This document shows positions 1-5,896 of a stretch of DNA of 6,237 nucleotides, piece by piece. The position numbers and the translations under genes were made by a program. Source of the stretch: JAPLKX01 sp035530195 (GTDB lineage Bacteria > Hydrogenedentota > Hydrogenedentia > Hydrogenedentales > SLHB01). The stretch covers positions 1-6,237 of the forward strand of contig DATKVG010000096.1 of assembly GCA_035530195.1 (NCBI GenBank). The letters are read 5' to 3'. The notes below the pieces were generated by a model. It did no database searches. It saw only the letters and a list, made by a program, of their open reading frames with translations, and was not told where the DNA came from. Numbering within the stretch: the first letter of the stretch is position 1; every line of letters begins with the position of its first letter.

Positions 1-51
1 ATACTCAAGCCCCTCGTTACGTAGATCCCTGAACGTCTCCAACCACTCCAT
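1..51 (-). CDS. possible truncated reading frame at left edge
   Basis: Reading leftward from an ATG at 51-49, one frame stays open to the window edge and gives MEWLETFRDLRNEGLEY. The composition is protein-like: charged and amphipathic, without repeats. An in-frame TAA lies a few codons upstream, so translation would have to begin near here. No good Shine-Dalgarno sequence precedes the ATG. The opposite strand also has an open frame from position 2 that ends in TGA at 59-61, so the strand is not settled. With only 17 codons visible this is a weak call and no function can be given. Confidence 0.2.
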   Translation of the reverse strand, partial: MEWLETFRDLRNEGLEY

Positions 52-71
52 CGACGCCTGAACTAGGCTTT

Positions 72-83
72 CTTACCGGTAAG
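72..83. repeat. 12-bp perfect palindrome
   Basis: CTTACCGGTAAG is its own reverse complement. It could be an operator half-site pair or a small hairpin near the end or start of the gene at the left edge. No T-tract follows on either strand, so it does not look like an intrinsic terminator. The surrounding stretch, 84-253, shows nothing I can assign. It is pyrimidine-rich on the plus strand, with short open frames of implausible composition. Confidence 0.35.
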
Positions 84-253
84 GGCCTCCCCGGACGCTT
101 CACGGAACAAGAAAACACACCTCTTGTCATTTCAGATGTCCCCTTTATTGTTTCTCACGCCCCACAAAACGCCGACTCGCACCCAACCCCCTCCGCTCAC
201 AAAAAACGGCTCTTATCCGGCGATTCGGGACGGGGAGCGGGAAGGAAAATCGG

Positions 254-332
254 GTGGACATTGTGGACACTGTACTACTAACCTTCAATTTCTTGTTGCG
301 CCGCGCAAGACTTTGCGTCCGTCTGGGACGCC
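254..332 (+). repeat. composite intergenic repeat, left copy
   Basis: The core at 254-297 matches 5897-5940 at 40 of 44 positions, in the same orientation. It begins with a 9-bp sub-repeat (GTGGACATT, GTGGACACT) followed by GTACTACTA and a block running ACCTTCA to TTCTTGTT. After a 23-nt less conserved spacer, both copies continue with the identical 12-mer GTCTGGGACGCC (here 321-332). The spacer contains a small hairpin, CGCAA/TTGCG (304-308 with 313-317). A third fragment of the core, TGGACATTGTGG, recurs at 468-479. No coding potential is convincing. It looks like a dispersed non-coding repeat family of the host genome. The function is unknown. Confidence 0.75.
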
Positions 333-364
333 TCCCGGCAGTTGTGGGAGGTGTCCCCTTTTTT
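325..364 (+). terminator. plus-strand intrinsic terminator built from hairpin repeat
   Basis: A 12-bp GC-rich stem (325-336 pairs with 346-357, one G-T wobble) with a 9-nt loop is followed by C and then six T (359-364) and CTT. This is a canonical Rho-independent terminator on the plus strand. No complete plus-strand gene lies upstream within the window, so it may serve a gene beyond the left edge, a small transcript, or protect the convergent gene from read-through. Confidence 0.55.
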
Positions 365-386
365 CTTAAATTCCAGACTAGCCAAC

Positions 387-422
387 AAAAATGGGACACC
401 CCCCACAACTGGGGGGCGTCCC
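387..422 (-). terminator. minus-strand intrinsic terminator for the symporter at 530-2164
   Basis: Read on the minus strand, 422-411 pairs with 404-393 (12 positions, one G-T wobble, loop of 6). It is followed by A and five T (391-387). It lies about 108 bp past the stop codon of the minus-strand symporter gene, with no gene between, and is the best visible terminator for that gene. It is the inverted copy of the hairpin at 325-357. Confidence 0.6.
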
Positions 423-472
423 AGACGGGCTGTTCCCATGGATTTGGCTGCGGCTTTGGCCGCGCTATGGAC

Positions 473-508
473 ATTGTGGTCCTGCAGGCGAGACGCCCGC
501 ACCACAAT
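473..508. repeat. hairpin with 8-bp outer stem, downstream of symporter gene
   Basis: ATTGTGGT (473-480) pairs exactly with ACCACAAT (501-508). Inside, GGCG (487-490) pairs with CGCC (494-497) around an AGA loop, leaving an asymmetric internal bulge. There is no T-tract on either side, so it is not a classical terminator. It could act as a 3' stabilising structure on the transcript of the minus-strand gene ending at 530. Its left part overlaps the TGGACATTGTGG fragment of the composite repeat, which ties it to the same repeat family. Confidence 0.5.
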
Positions 509-529
509 TGAGCACATGGGGCGCGAATG

Positions 530-2164
530 TTATTTTACCGGTTCGACTTCTTCGACGGGTACCCGGGGGGTTGTCCAAACGGTGAGGTTGGTGAGGTCGC
601 GTTTGCTGCGGAAGAGGATGGCGGCGAACAAGTAGGACACGGCAAACATGATCGTGTTCCCAACCAGCGTGGTGTAGTAGGTGTCGATCGGACGCGCCAG
701 CCAGTTTGCCGCACCTTCCGAGAATCCGACCGAAACGAACATGCCGGCCGAGATCCACTTGAACTCGACGCCCATCATGTACAGCGTGAACAGCACCGTG
801 CAGACGATGCCGACGGCGACGGCGCGTCCATCGCCCCGGCGCGTGAGGAACCCGAGCAGGTAAAGCCCGAGCAGGCCTGCCGCCAGAAGTGATCCAATTT
901 TGGTCGCAGTATCCTGCAGCGTCTTGTCCTGCGCGCTCATGAGAAGGGCCGCGCCGGCCAGCATGAAAACGGCGGACGTGACGGAAACGAGTTTTGCGGC
1001 AACTACGTAGTGCCTGTCGGAGCGTCTGATGGCGATGTGGCGTTTGTAGATGTCCACAACGGAGACCGCGCTGACGCAGTTGATGCTCGAGGAAATCGAA
1101 GACATCGCCGCCGCCAGAACCCCTGCGATGACGAGACCGGACAGCCCGGCCGGCAGCCGTTTGATAACGAAGAATGGCAGGATCCCGTCGGCTTTTGCGC
1201 CGTTTGCGCCGGTGAGCATGTCCATGGCTTCGGGCGCGGGGTTAAGTTTGAAGTACACGTAGAGGGCCGTTCCCAGGAGCATGAAGAAACCCCATGTGGG
1301 CACGCTGCACGCGCAGCAAACCCAGATGGCTTTTGTGGCCTCTTTGGGGTTTTTGGTTGCGACGTATTTCTGGATGACGTTCTGGTTGCTGCTGTATTCG
1401 GTGAGCCAGTTCGAAAGGCCCAGAAGCAGCATCATCAGGACCGTTTTGTTTGTGAGGCTGAATCCGAGCGGCGCGCGTTCGAGCCGATTGCTCTGCATAT
1501 TGAGGTCGCCCAGCATGAATTTGCCGTCCGCCCAGGCCTCGGAGATGATGCGGCCCAGGCCGCCGTCAATGCTGAACATGATAACGAAGAAGCAAAGCAG
1601 GCCGCCGCCCCACAGCAGGAATGACTGGATAAAATCGGTCCAGATGACCGCCTCGATGCCGCCCGTGACGGTGTAGAACGCGGTCACGACGCCCCCGATC
1701 AGGATGCAGACGTAGGGGTTGAATCCCGTCATCTCGTACACCAGCAGCGACACCAGGTACAGCACCATGCTCTGACGGAACAACTGGCCTACGAGGAACG
1801 CCGCGGCCGCGTACACGCGGATCCGCGGCCCAAACCGACCTTCGAGGTACTCGAACGCCGACGTGATGTGCGCCCGCCGGAAGTAGGGAAGGAAAACCAG
1901 CGAGGCAATGAAAATGCCGACGGGCAGCATGAGGCACGGAAGAAACCGGAGGTAAGCGGTTTTGTAGGCGTCGGCCGGATAAGCCACGAACGTGATCGAG
2001 CTTATCGAGGTGGCGAACATCGTGATGCCGATCAGCCAGCCGCCGAACGAGCGGTTGCCCAAGAAATAGCCTTCGGTAGTCCGGCTTCTGCGCGAGCAGA
2101 TGGGCCCTATAGAAGCCATGCCAATGAAATAGATGACAAGCACCACGATATCGAGTATCTGCAT
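530..2164 (-). CDS. sodium:solute symporter, SSS/SLC5 family (substrate unassigned)
   Basis: This is a 544-residue polytopic inner-membrane protein that should couple uptake of a small organic solute to sodium entry. Seen in the sequence: hydrophobic segments throughout; an N-terminal EGYFLGNRSFGGW block (31-43); TGGIEAVIWTDFIQ (167-180); NQNVIQKYVA (260-269); and the SSS signature around 348-373 ending in DIYK. By alignment to SLC5 proteins the Na2 site is complete: A51, I54, A352, S355, S356. The glucose-site residues of SGLT are absent. TM10 reads KIGSLLAAGLLG, as in carboxylate, sialic acid or vitamin-type SSS members, so the cargo is probably not a plain hexose. The charged tail (RDLTNLT onward) resembles the linker before the last helix of SGLT-type proteins and then stops, suggesting 13 rather than 14 helices. 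The start is supported by AGGAGG (2170-2175) 5 nt upstream of ATG. It is divergent from the next symporter gene. Confidence 0.93.
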   Translation of the reverse strand: MQILDIVVLVIYFIGMASIGPICSRRSRTTEGYFLGNRSFGGWLIGITMFATSISSITFVAYPADAYKTAYLRFLPCLMLPVGIFIASLVFLPYFRRAHITSAFEYLEGRFGPRIRVYAAAAFLVGQLFRQSMVLYLVSLLVYEMTGFNPYVCILIGGVVTAFYTVTGGIEAVIWTDFIQSFLLWGGGLLCFFVIMFSIDGGLGRIISEAWADGKFMLGDLNMQSNRLERAPLGFSLTNKTVLMMLLLGLSNWLTEYSSNQNVIQKYVATKNPKEATKAIWVCCACSVPTWGFFMLLGTALYVYFKLNPAPEAMDMLTGANGAKADGILPFFVIKRLPAGLSGLVIAGVLAAAMSSISSSINCVSAVSVVDIYKRHIAIRRSDRHYVVAAKLVSVTSAVFMLAGAALLMSAQDKTLQDTATKIGSLLAAGLLGLYLLGFLTRRGDGRAVAVGIVCTVLFTLYMMGVEFKWISAGMFVSVGFSEGAANWLARPIDTYYTTLVGNTIMFAVSYLFAAILFRSKRDLTNLTVWTTPRVPVEEVEPVK

Positions 2165-2169
2165 TTGAA

Positions 2170-2175
2170 CCTCCT
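2170..2175 (-). promoter_or_regulatory. ribosome binding site of the minus-strand symporter
   Basis: Read on the minus strand this is a perfect AGGAGG with a 5-nt spacer to the ATG at 2164. It fixes the start of the 544-residue protein. Confidence 0.8.
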
Positions 2176-2192
2176 CTTACCAAAGTCTGCTC

Positions 2193-2221
2193 AAGCTAGC
2201 ATGGATAAGGTTTACGATCAA
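2193..2221 (-). promoter_or_regulatory. candidate sigma-70-like promoter for the minus-strand symporter
   Basis: On the minus strand, TTGATC (2221-2216) and TAGCTT (2198-2193) are separated by 17 nt. The -35 matches consensus at 4 of 6 and the -10 at only 3 of 6, so this is weak and rests mainly on correct spacing and position 29 nt or more upstream of the start codon. The near repeat TCAAGCT at 2191-2197 and 2218-2224 could be a binding site for a regulator shared by the two divergent genes. Confidence 0.25.
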
Positions 2222-2259
2222 GCTTAAAGTACAGGGGGCCGGATTGAATGCGAGCGGCG

Positions 2260-2289
2260 TTGCCATTTTGGCCGCTGTTGGGCTATTGT
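2260..2289 (+). promoter_or_regulatory. candidate promoter for the SGLT-like gene
   Basis: TTGCCA (2260-2265, 5 of 6 to the -35 consensus) is followed after 18 nt by TATTGT (2284-2289, 4 of 6 to the -10). Transcription would start near 2296, giving a leader of about 58 nt that contains the hairpin at 2320-2335. If correct, the upstream ATG at 2291 would lie at or before the transcript start, which supports the ATG at 2354 as the real start. Confidence 0.3.
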
Positions 2290-2319
2290 TGTGCGGCCAA
2301 GCACGCAGATGAACAAGGG

Positions 2320-2335
2320 TGGGGCGCCCGTCCCA
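2320..2335 (+). repeat. leader hairpin next to the ribosome binding site
   Basis: TGGGGCG (2320-2326) can pair with CGTCCCA (2329-2335 region, one G-T wobble, very tight turn). It lies 4 nt before the GGGGAGG ribosome binding site. Its composition recalls the GGGACG hairpin repeats elsewhere in the window, so it may be a degenerate repeat inserted in the leader. It could modulate ribosome access, but the tight turn means only part of the stem is likely to form. Confidence 0.35.
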
Positions 2336-2339
2336 CGTT

Positions 2340-2346
2340 GGGGAGG
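2340..2346 (+). promoter_or_regulatory. ribosome binding site deciding the SGLT-like start
   Basis: GGGGAGG lies 7 nt before the ATG at 2354. In-frame ATGs at 2291 and 2309 lack a comparable site and would add 21 or 15 residues of repeat-like, non-membrane sequence (ending PVPRWGGLQ), so 2354 is preferred. Confidence 0.7.
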
Positions 2347-2353
2347 TTTGCAG

Positions 2354-3994
2354 ATGGGGACCGGTTTGCTCGTTACGGCCGATTGGGCCGTGATCGGGGT
2401 CTATTTCGTTATCGTGTTCGCCGTGGCCGCGTGGAGTGCGCGGCAGGAGAAAACGCGGTCGAGCCCCGCGGGCTATTTCCTCGCGGGCCGGAACGTGGGC
2501 TGGTTCGTGATCGGGGCGTCCATGTTCGCCTCGAACATCGGCTCGGAGCACCTGGTCGGCCTTGCCGGCACGGGCGCGGCCAGCGGCGTTGCGGTGGGCC
2601 AGTTCGAGGTGCAGGCGTCGATCATGATCCTGATCCTGGCGTGGGTGTTCATCCCGTTCTACCTCAAGAGCGGCGTGTATACGATGCCCGAGTTCATGGA
2701 AAAACGGTATGGCCCCGCGGCCCGATGGTACCTGGCGGTGGTGTCGATCATCGGCTATGTGCTGACGAAGATTTCCGTGACGATCTTTGCGGGCGCGATC
2801 GTCTTTGAGACCCTCATGGGCGTGCCGTTCTGGACCGGCGCCCTGATCGTGGTTATCGCAACCGGCATTTACACGATTTTCGGCGGGATGCGCGCGGTCT
2901 TGTACACCGACATGTTCCAGATGTTCGTGCTGATCGGGGGTTCTGTGGCGGTTACGGTGATGGGCCTCGGCGCAATCGGCGGTTGGCAAAATCTGCGCGA
3001 CGTAGCGGGCGCGGGTTTCTTCAGCATGTGGCAGCCCATGACGGATCCGAACTTTCCGTGGACGGGCATCCTGTTTGGCGCGCCGATCCTGGGCATCTGG
3101 TATTGGTGCACGGACCAGTTTATCGTCCAGCGCGTGTTGAGCGCCCCGGATGTGGCGCAGGCGCGCGGCGGGGCCATTTTTGCCGGGTTGTTGAAGCAGT
3201 TGCCGCTGTTCCTTTTCGTGATCCCCGGCGTGATCGCGTACGGGCTGGTGCAGACCGGCCGGCTCCAACTCGAGAAGCCCGACCAGGCACTGCCGGCGCT
3301 AATCGGCGCGCTGCTGCCGATGGGCATACGCGGCCTGGTGGTGGGCGGCCTGCTTGCGGCGCTGATGAGTTCGCTCTCGTCGGTGTTCAACTCGTGCTCG
3401 ACCCTGGTCACGTGGGACATCTACCGCAAGCTGCACCCCGCCGCGTCGGAACGGCACCTCGTCTGGGTTGGGCAGATTTCGACGGCCGCGCTGGTGGCGT
3501 TGGGCCTGCTCTGGATTCCGCTGATGAAACTGATTTCAGGGCAGATCTACCAATACCTCCAGAGCGTGCAGGCCTATATCAGCCCGCCGATCACCGCTGT
3601 ATTCCTGCTCGGCGTGTTCTGGAAGCGCATCAACGCGCAGGGGGCCATAACAACCCTGGTGACCGGCTTTTTGCTGGGGATGTTTCGGCTGGTCGCGGAA
3701 CTGTTCAAGGCGCGGCTCGCGCCGGACGGCTGGCTCTACAATTACGCAAACGTCAATTTCCTCCATTTCTCGATCGGCCTGTTCCTGATATGTTGCGCAA
3801 CGCTCGTGCTGGTGAGCCTGGCGACGCCCCGCCAGCCGTTGGGCCAATTGCACAACCTCACGTTTCAGACGGTGGGCGCCGGCGCGATCGTGAGGGAAAA
3901 AGCGCGGGTGCGCATTCTGCACGTCGCCCTTTCGCTGGCAATTCTGGCCATCATCGGCGCGGTCTGGGTTTATTTCAGCGGATTGTCATTCTGA
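2354..3994 (+). CDS. SGLT-like sodium/sugar symporter, SSS/SLC5 family
   Basis: This is a 546-residue inner-membrane protein predicted to import a hexose or related polyol with sodium. It is strikingly close to animal SGLT proteins. Shared blocks are YFLAGRN (41-47), GASMFASNIGSEHLVGLAGT (54-73), FGGMRAVLYTD (176-186), WYWCTDQFIVQR (249-260), MSSLSSVFNS (338-347) and FLLGVFWKR (417-425). Mapping human SGLT1 by eye: N78, H83, E102, Y290, W291, K321 and Q457 correspond to N61, H66, E85, Y250, W251, K281 and Q403, all kept. T287 is replaced by G247. The Na2 site is kept (A59, I62, A336, S339, S340). A final hydrophobic segment (about 521-541) matches the last helix of 14-helix members. Glucose, galactose or myo-inositol are the likeliest cargo, but the exact sugar cannot be read from the sequence. 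The start choice follows GGGGAGG at 2340-2346. An in-frame ATG at 2291 would add 21 residues. The 3' end overlaps the convergent enzyme gene by 9 bp. Confidence 0.94.
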   Translation: MGTGLLVTADWAVIGVYFVIVFAVAAWSARQEKTRSSPAGYFLAGRNVGWFVIGASMFASNIGSEHLVGLAGTGAASGVAVGQFEVQASIMILILAWVFIPFYLKSGVYTMPEFMEKRYGPAARWYLAVVSIIGYVLTKISVTIFAGAIVFETLMGVPFWTGALIVVIATGIYTIFGGMRAVLYTDMFQMFVLIGGSVAVTVMGLGAIGGWQNLRDVAGAGFFSMWQPMTDPNFPWTGILFGAPILGIWYWCTDQFIVQRVLSAPDVAQARGGAIFAGLLKQLPLFLFVIPGVIAYGLVQTGRLQLEKPDQALPALIGALLPMGIRGLVVGGLLAALMSSLSSVFNSCSTLVTWDIYRKLHPAASERHLVWVGQISTAALVALGLLWIPLMKLISGQIYQYLQSVQAYISPPITAVFLLGVFWKRINAQGAITTLVTGFLLGMFRLVAELFKARLAPDGWLYNYANVNFLHFSIGLFLICCATLVLVSLATPRQPLGQLHNLTFQTVGAGAIVREKARVRILHVALSLAILAIIGAVWVYFSGLSF

Positions 3995-5827
3995 CGCGGT
4001 TTTCTTAATCCAGAGACGGCCGCGCGCGGGCAGGTTAATCTGAATGCCCTGCTCTTCGACGATGATGGGCTCGCCGGTCAGTGCGTTTTCGAGCCGGGGC
4101 GAAGTGGCAAAATGCATTGCGGCTTCAACCGATCGGCCGTTGTAGTTCTGAAGCAGCCAGCCTGCCTGCCCCAACTGCTGGCACGTCACCCGCGCCGGGC
4201 CGCGCAATTGCCAATCGCACTCGCGCATCAGTTCCGCCCTGACGCAATCGGCCCACTCCCTGGGTAAATGCATCAGCCCGAGCGGGCGCGGCGAAAGCAG
4301 CACCTCGCCAACAGCGTCGAAATCGGCCTGAGAGAACGTGCGGGTGTTCAACACGGAAACGCGACCGCCGTTCACTGCGTTGGAGGTAAGGAACGGCACG
4401 TTGCGGCCGCCCACGGGCGCTTCGCGCAGCACCTCGGCGCCGGCAACTTTGAGATCGGCGGCGAGATCGAGACCGTTTTTAACCGGTACCTGTTCCAACC
4501 CCACGAGGACCGTCTCCGCCTTCAGCGGCTGCAACACCACGGGCCCCGCGAGGCCCGCCAGCTTGGCGATGCCGCCGGGGTCGGGCGATTTCGCGATGAA
4601 ACCCGGCGTCATGATGAGGTGCCGGCCCGCCTTCAGCGCGGCTTCGACTTTTGGCATGATCGCCCGGTCGGCCGCGGCCTGTGCCGGCAGGAAAATTGTG
4701 GGGGCGTCGGCCGGGAACACCGGCGAGGGAACAAGCGACACGCCGAGCATGCCGATAAAGTCCATAAGGTAGAGATCACCGCCCGCGTCGCTGTTCGCCG
4801 GCTTGTATGCGACCGTGCCGACGACCGGGTTGTCGCGGACGACGGCGGCCAAATCCGCGAGCGCATTGAAATCTTGTTTGAGCCGCGCGTGATCCGGATG
4901 GCCTTCAAGGATGTCGCCAAGGTGGAAGAAGATGAGTTCGGGCGCGCCGGCCGCGACGGACTGCCAGGCCTGGTCGATGAAGTCATAATCCGAGCAATCG
5001 CCATGGTCGAACCATGCCCCGCCGATCTTGCCGCCGGACAACGCGGCGATCCAGCGGTAGTTTACGAACCCTTCGTAGGGCTGGACGAACCCGTAGCGTT
5101 GCGTATTGGCGCCACGCGTCTCCGTGCCGACGCGGACGCCGTCGAACATTTCGGGTTCGCGCGCGACGTCGTAGCCGTAGACGTGAAACAGGTCGTACCA
5201 CTGCGGGTACTTGATGATCATGTGGATTGAAGGGTTGACCTCTCGCGCGGGCTTGAGGAAGACGTCGCGCGCGACCTGCACCATCAGGTCGCGGCGGTAT
5301 TGCGACCAGGTGCGGTCGCCGCGGGCATCGTTCGAGATCTCGCTCGTGTCGCCCGTGCAGAGGAAGTCGTCGATGATGAACGTGTCGAACAGCGGCGCCG
5401 ACGCGCGGACCACCTGTTCGAGTGCCCGGCGCGTCTCGGGCGCCTGAAAGTTGAACCACTGGAGGCCTTCGTTTGCGGCAACGCCGAAACCTTTCCCCGG
5501 CGTGGTGGCAATCCCCCCGGCGACGCAAACGCCATTGCCGCAGAAAAAATCCCGGACGGCCATCAGTTTTTCGGGGGCCACGACCAACCCGGAACGATAC
5601 ACCTCCATGTAGATTTTGGTTATCCCCAACCGGCTCATCGCGGCGAGCGTGTCGTCGCGGGCGCGCTGGCTGTCGGCCATTTTTCCGACCGACCCCGCGG
5701 TGGCGTAGACGCTCAGGCGGAGGTCACCTGCCCGTTGCCGGGCAAGGTCGAGGAGGGGGTACCGTTCGGATGCGGCAGCGAGCGTTGTCAGGGCGGGGAG
5801 AAAGCAGAACAGGATACTTCTAACCAT
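3986..5827 (-). CDS. secreted glycosidase-like protein, family not assigned
   Basis: This protein has 613 residues and a clear signal peptide: basic MVR, a hydrophobic run to residue 17, and likely cleavage near AAA-S (about 19-20). There is no lipobox cysteine, so the product should be periplasmic or extracellular. Residues about 30-330 look like a (beta/alpha)8 glycosidase barrel, with strand-like blocks ITKIYMEVYRSG (69-80), FDTFIIDDFLC (147-157), IHMIIKYPQWYD (201-212), VRVGTETR (231-238) and GGAWFDHGD (269-277). Candidate acidic residues on strand ends are E75, D153, D154, E236 and D274. Residues about 335-510 alternate strands and helices like the GATase-type (trimerisation) domain of GH42 enzymes. 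Residues about 535-608 are beta-rich, ending RGRLWIKK, as in a C-terminal sandwich. I do not recognise a named family, and the substrate is unknown. The partly conserved acidic residues argue for an enzyme rather than a binding protein. The start is supported by AAAGGA 7 nt upstream and a promoter. The 3' end overlaps the SGLT-like gene. Confidence 0.85.
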   Translation of the reverse strand: MVRSILFCFLPALTTLAAASERYPLLDLARQRAGDLRLSVYATAGSVGKMADSQRARDDTLAAMSRLGITKIYMEVYRSGLVVAPEKLMAVRDFFCGNGVCVAGGIATTPGKGFGVAANEGLQWFNFQAPETRRALEQVVRASAPLFDTFIIDDFLCTGDTSEISNDARGDRTWSQYRRDLMVQVARDVFLKPAREVNPSIHMIIKYPQWYDLFHVYGYDVAREPEMFDGVRVGTETRGANTQRYGFVQPYEGFVNYRWIAALSGGKIGGAWFDHGDCSDYDFIDQAWQSVAAGAPELIFFHLGDILEGHPDHARLKQDFNALADLAAVVRDNPVVGTVAYKPANSDAGGDLYLMDFIGMLGVSLVPSPVFPADAPTIFLPAQAAADRAIMPKVEAALKAGRHLIMTPGFIAKSPDPGGIAKLAGLAGPVVLQPLKAETVLVGLEQVPVKNGLDLAADLKVAGAEVLREAPVGGRNVPFLTSNAVNGGRVSVLNTRTFSQADFDAVGEVLLSPRPLGLMHLPREWADCVRAELMRECDWQLRGPARVTCQQLGQAGWLLQNYNGRSVEAAMHFATSPRLENALTGEPIIVEEQGIQINLPARGRLWIKKTASE

Positions 5828-5834
5828 TCGCAGG

Positions 5835-5840
5835 TCCTTT
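5835..5840 (-). promoter_or_regulatory. ribosome binding site of the secreted enzyme gene
   Basis: On the minus strand AAAGGA lies 7 nt before the ATG at 5827. Together with the immediately following signal peptide it fixes the start. Confidence 0.65.
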
Positions 5841-5860
5841 CAGGCAGCATTCGGGTGCAC

Positions 5861-5889
5861 ATGATAAAGACATAGAACCGGCGAGGCAA
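5861..5889 (-). promoter_or_regulatory. sigma-70-like promoter for the secreted enzyme gene
   Basis: On the minus strand TTGCCT (5889-5884, 4 of 6) and TATCAT (5866-5861, 5 of 6) are separated by exactly 17 nt. Transcription would start near 5854, giving a short leader of about 27 nt that contains the ribosome binding site. The GTCGAC sub-repeats of the composite element begin only 7 nt upstream of the -35, so they could serve as a regulator site, although no regulator gene is in view. Confidence 0.5.
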
Positions 5890-5896
5890 GAATTGA

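Larger units (their letters stand above)
321..426. repeat. inverted pair of hairpin elements (REP/BIME-like)
   Basis: The arms 321-357 and 393-426 are near-perfect reverse complements. They share GTCTGGGACGCC at the outer ends and AGTTGT in the middle, and differ by a 3-nt insertion and a few transitions. Each arm also folds on itself, so two copies of one 30-33 nt hairpin sit head to head around a 35-nt AT-richer centre. This paired arrangement is characteristic of bacterial interspersed mosaic elements built from REP sequences. A half copy of the same motif (GTCTGGGACGCCCCCC) recurs at 5962-5977. No transposase of the REP-associated type is visible here. Confidence 0.7.

Noticed and set aside
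473..508. Rho-independent terminator right after the minus-strand symporter
   Set aside because: The stem is interrupted and no T-tract follows on the minus strand. The hairpin at 393-422 with T5 is the better terminator.
124..511. Several short overlapping open frames on both strands in the left intergenic region
   Set aside because: They run through the hairpin repeats and change character with them. The peptides are translations of repeat DNA, and similar peptides from 5893-6027 arise from the right repeat copy.
1010..1624. Plus-strand open frame of 204 codons inside the minus-strand symporter gene
   Set aside because: It is antisense to conserved transmembrane sequence, its composition is low-complexity and charged, and it has no family motif or convincing ribosome binding site.
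2177..3268. Long open frame (363 codons) on the minus strand opposite the SGLT-like gene
   Set aside because: It is rich in H, R, D and P with no hydrophobic core. It lies antisense to a gene with unmistakable family motifs, and GC-rich codon bias explains the lack of stops.
4268..5230. Plus-strand open frame of 320 codons opposite the secreted enzyme gene
   Set aside because: Arginine- and glutamate-heavy composition typical of an antisense shadow. The minus-strand frame has a signal peptide, a ribosome binding site and a promoter.
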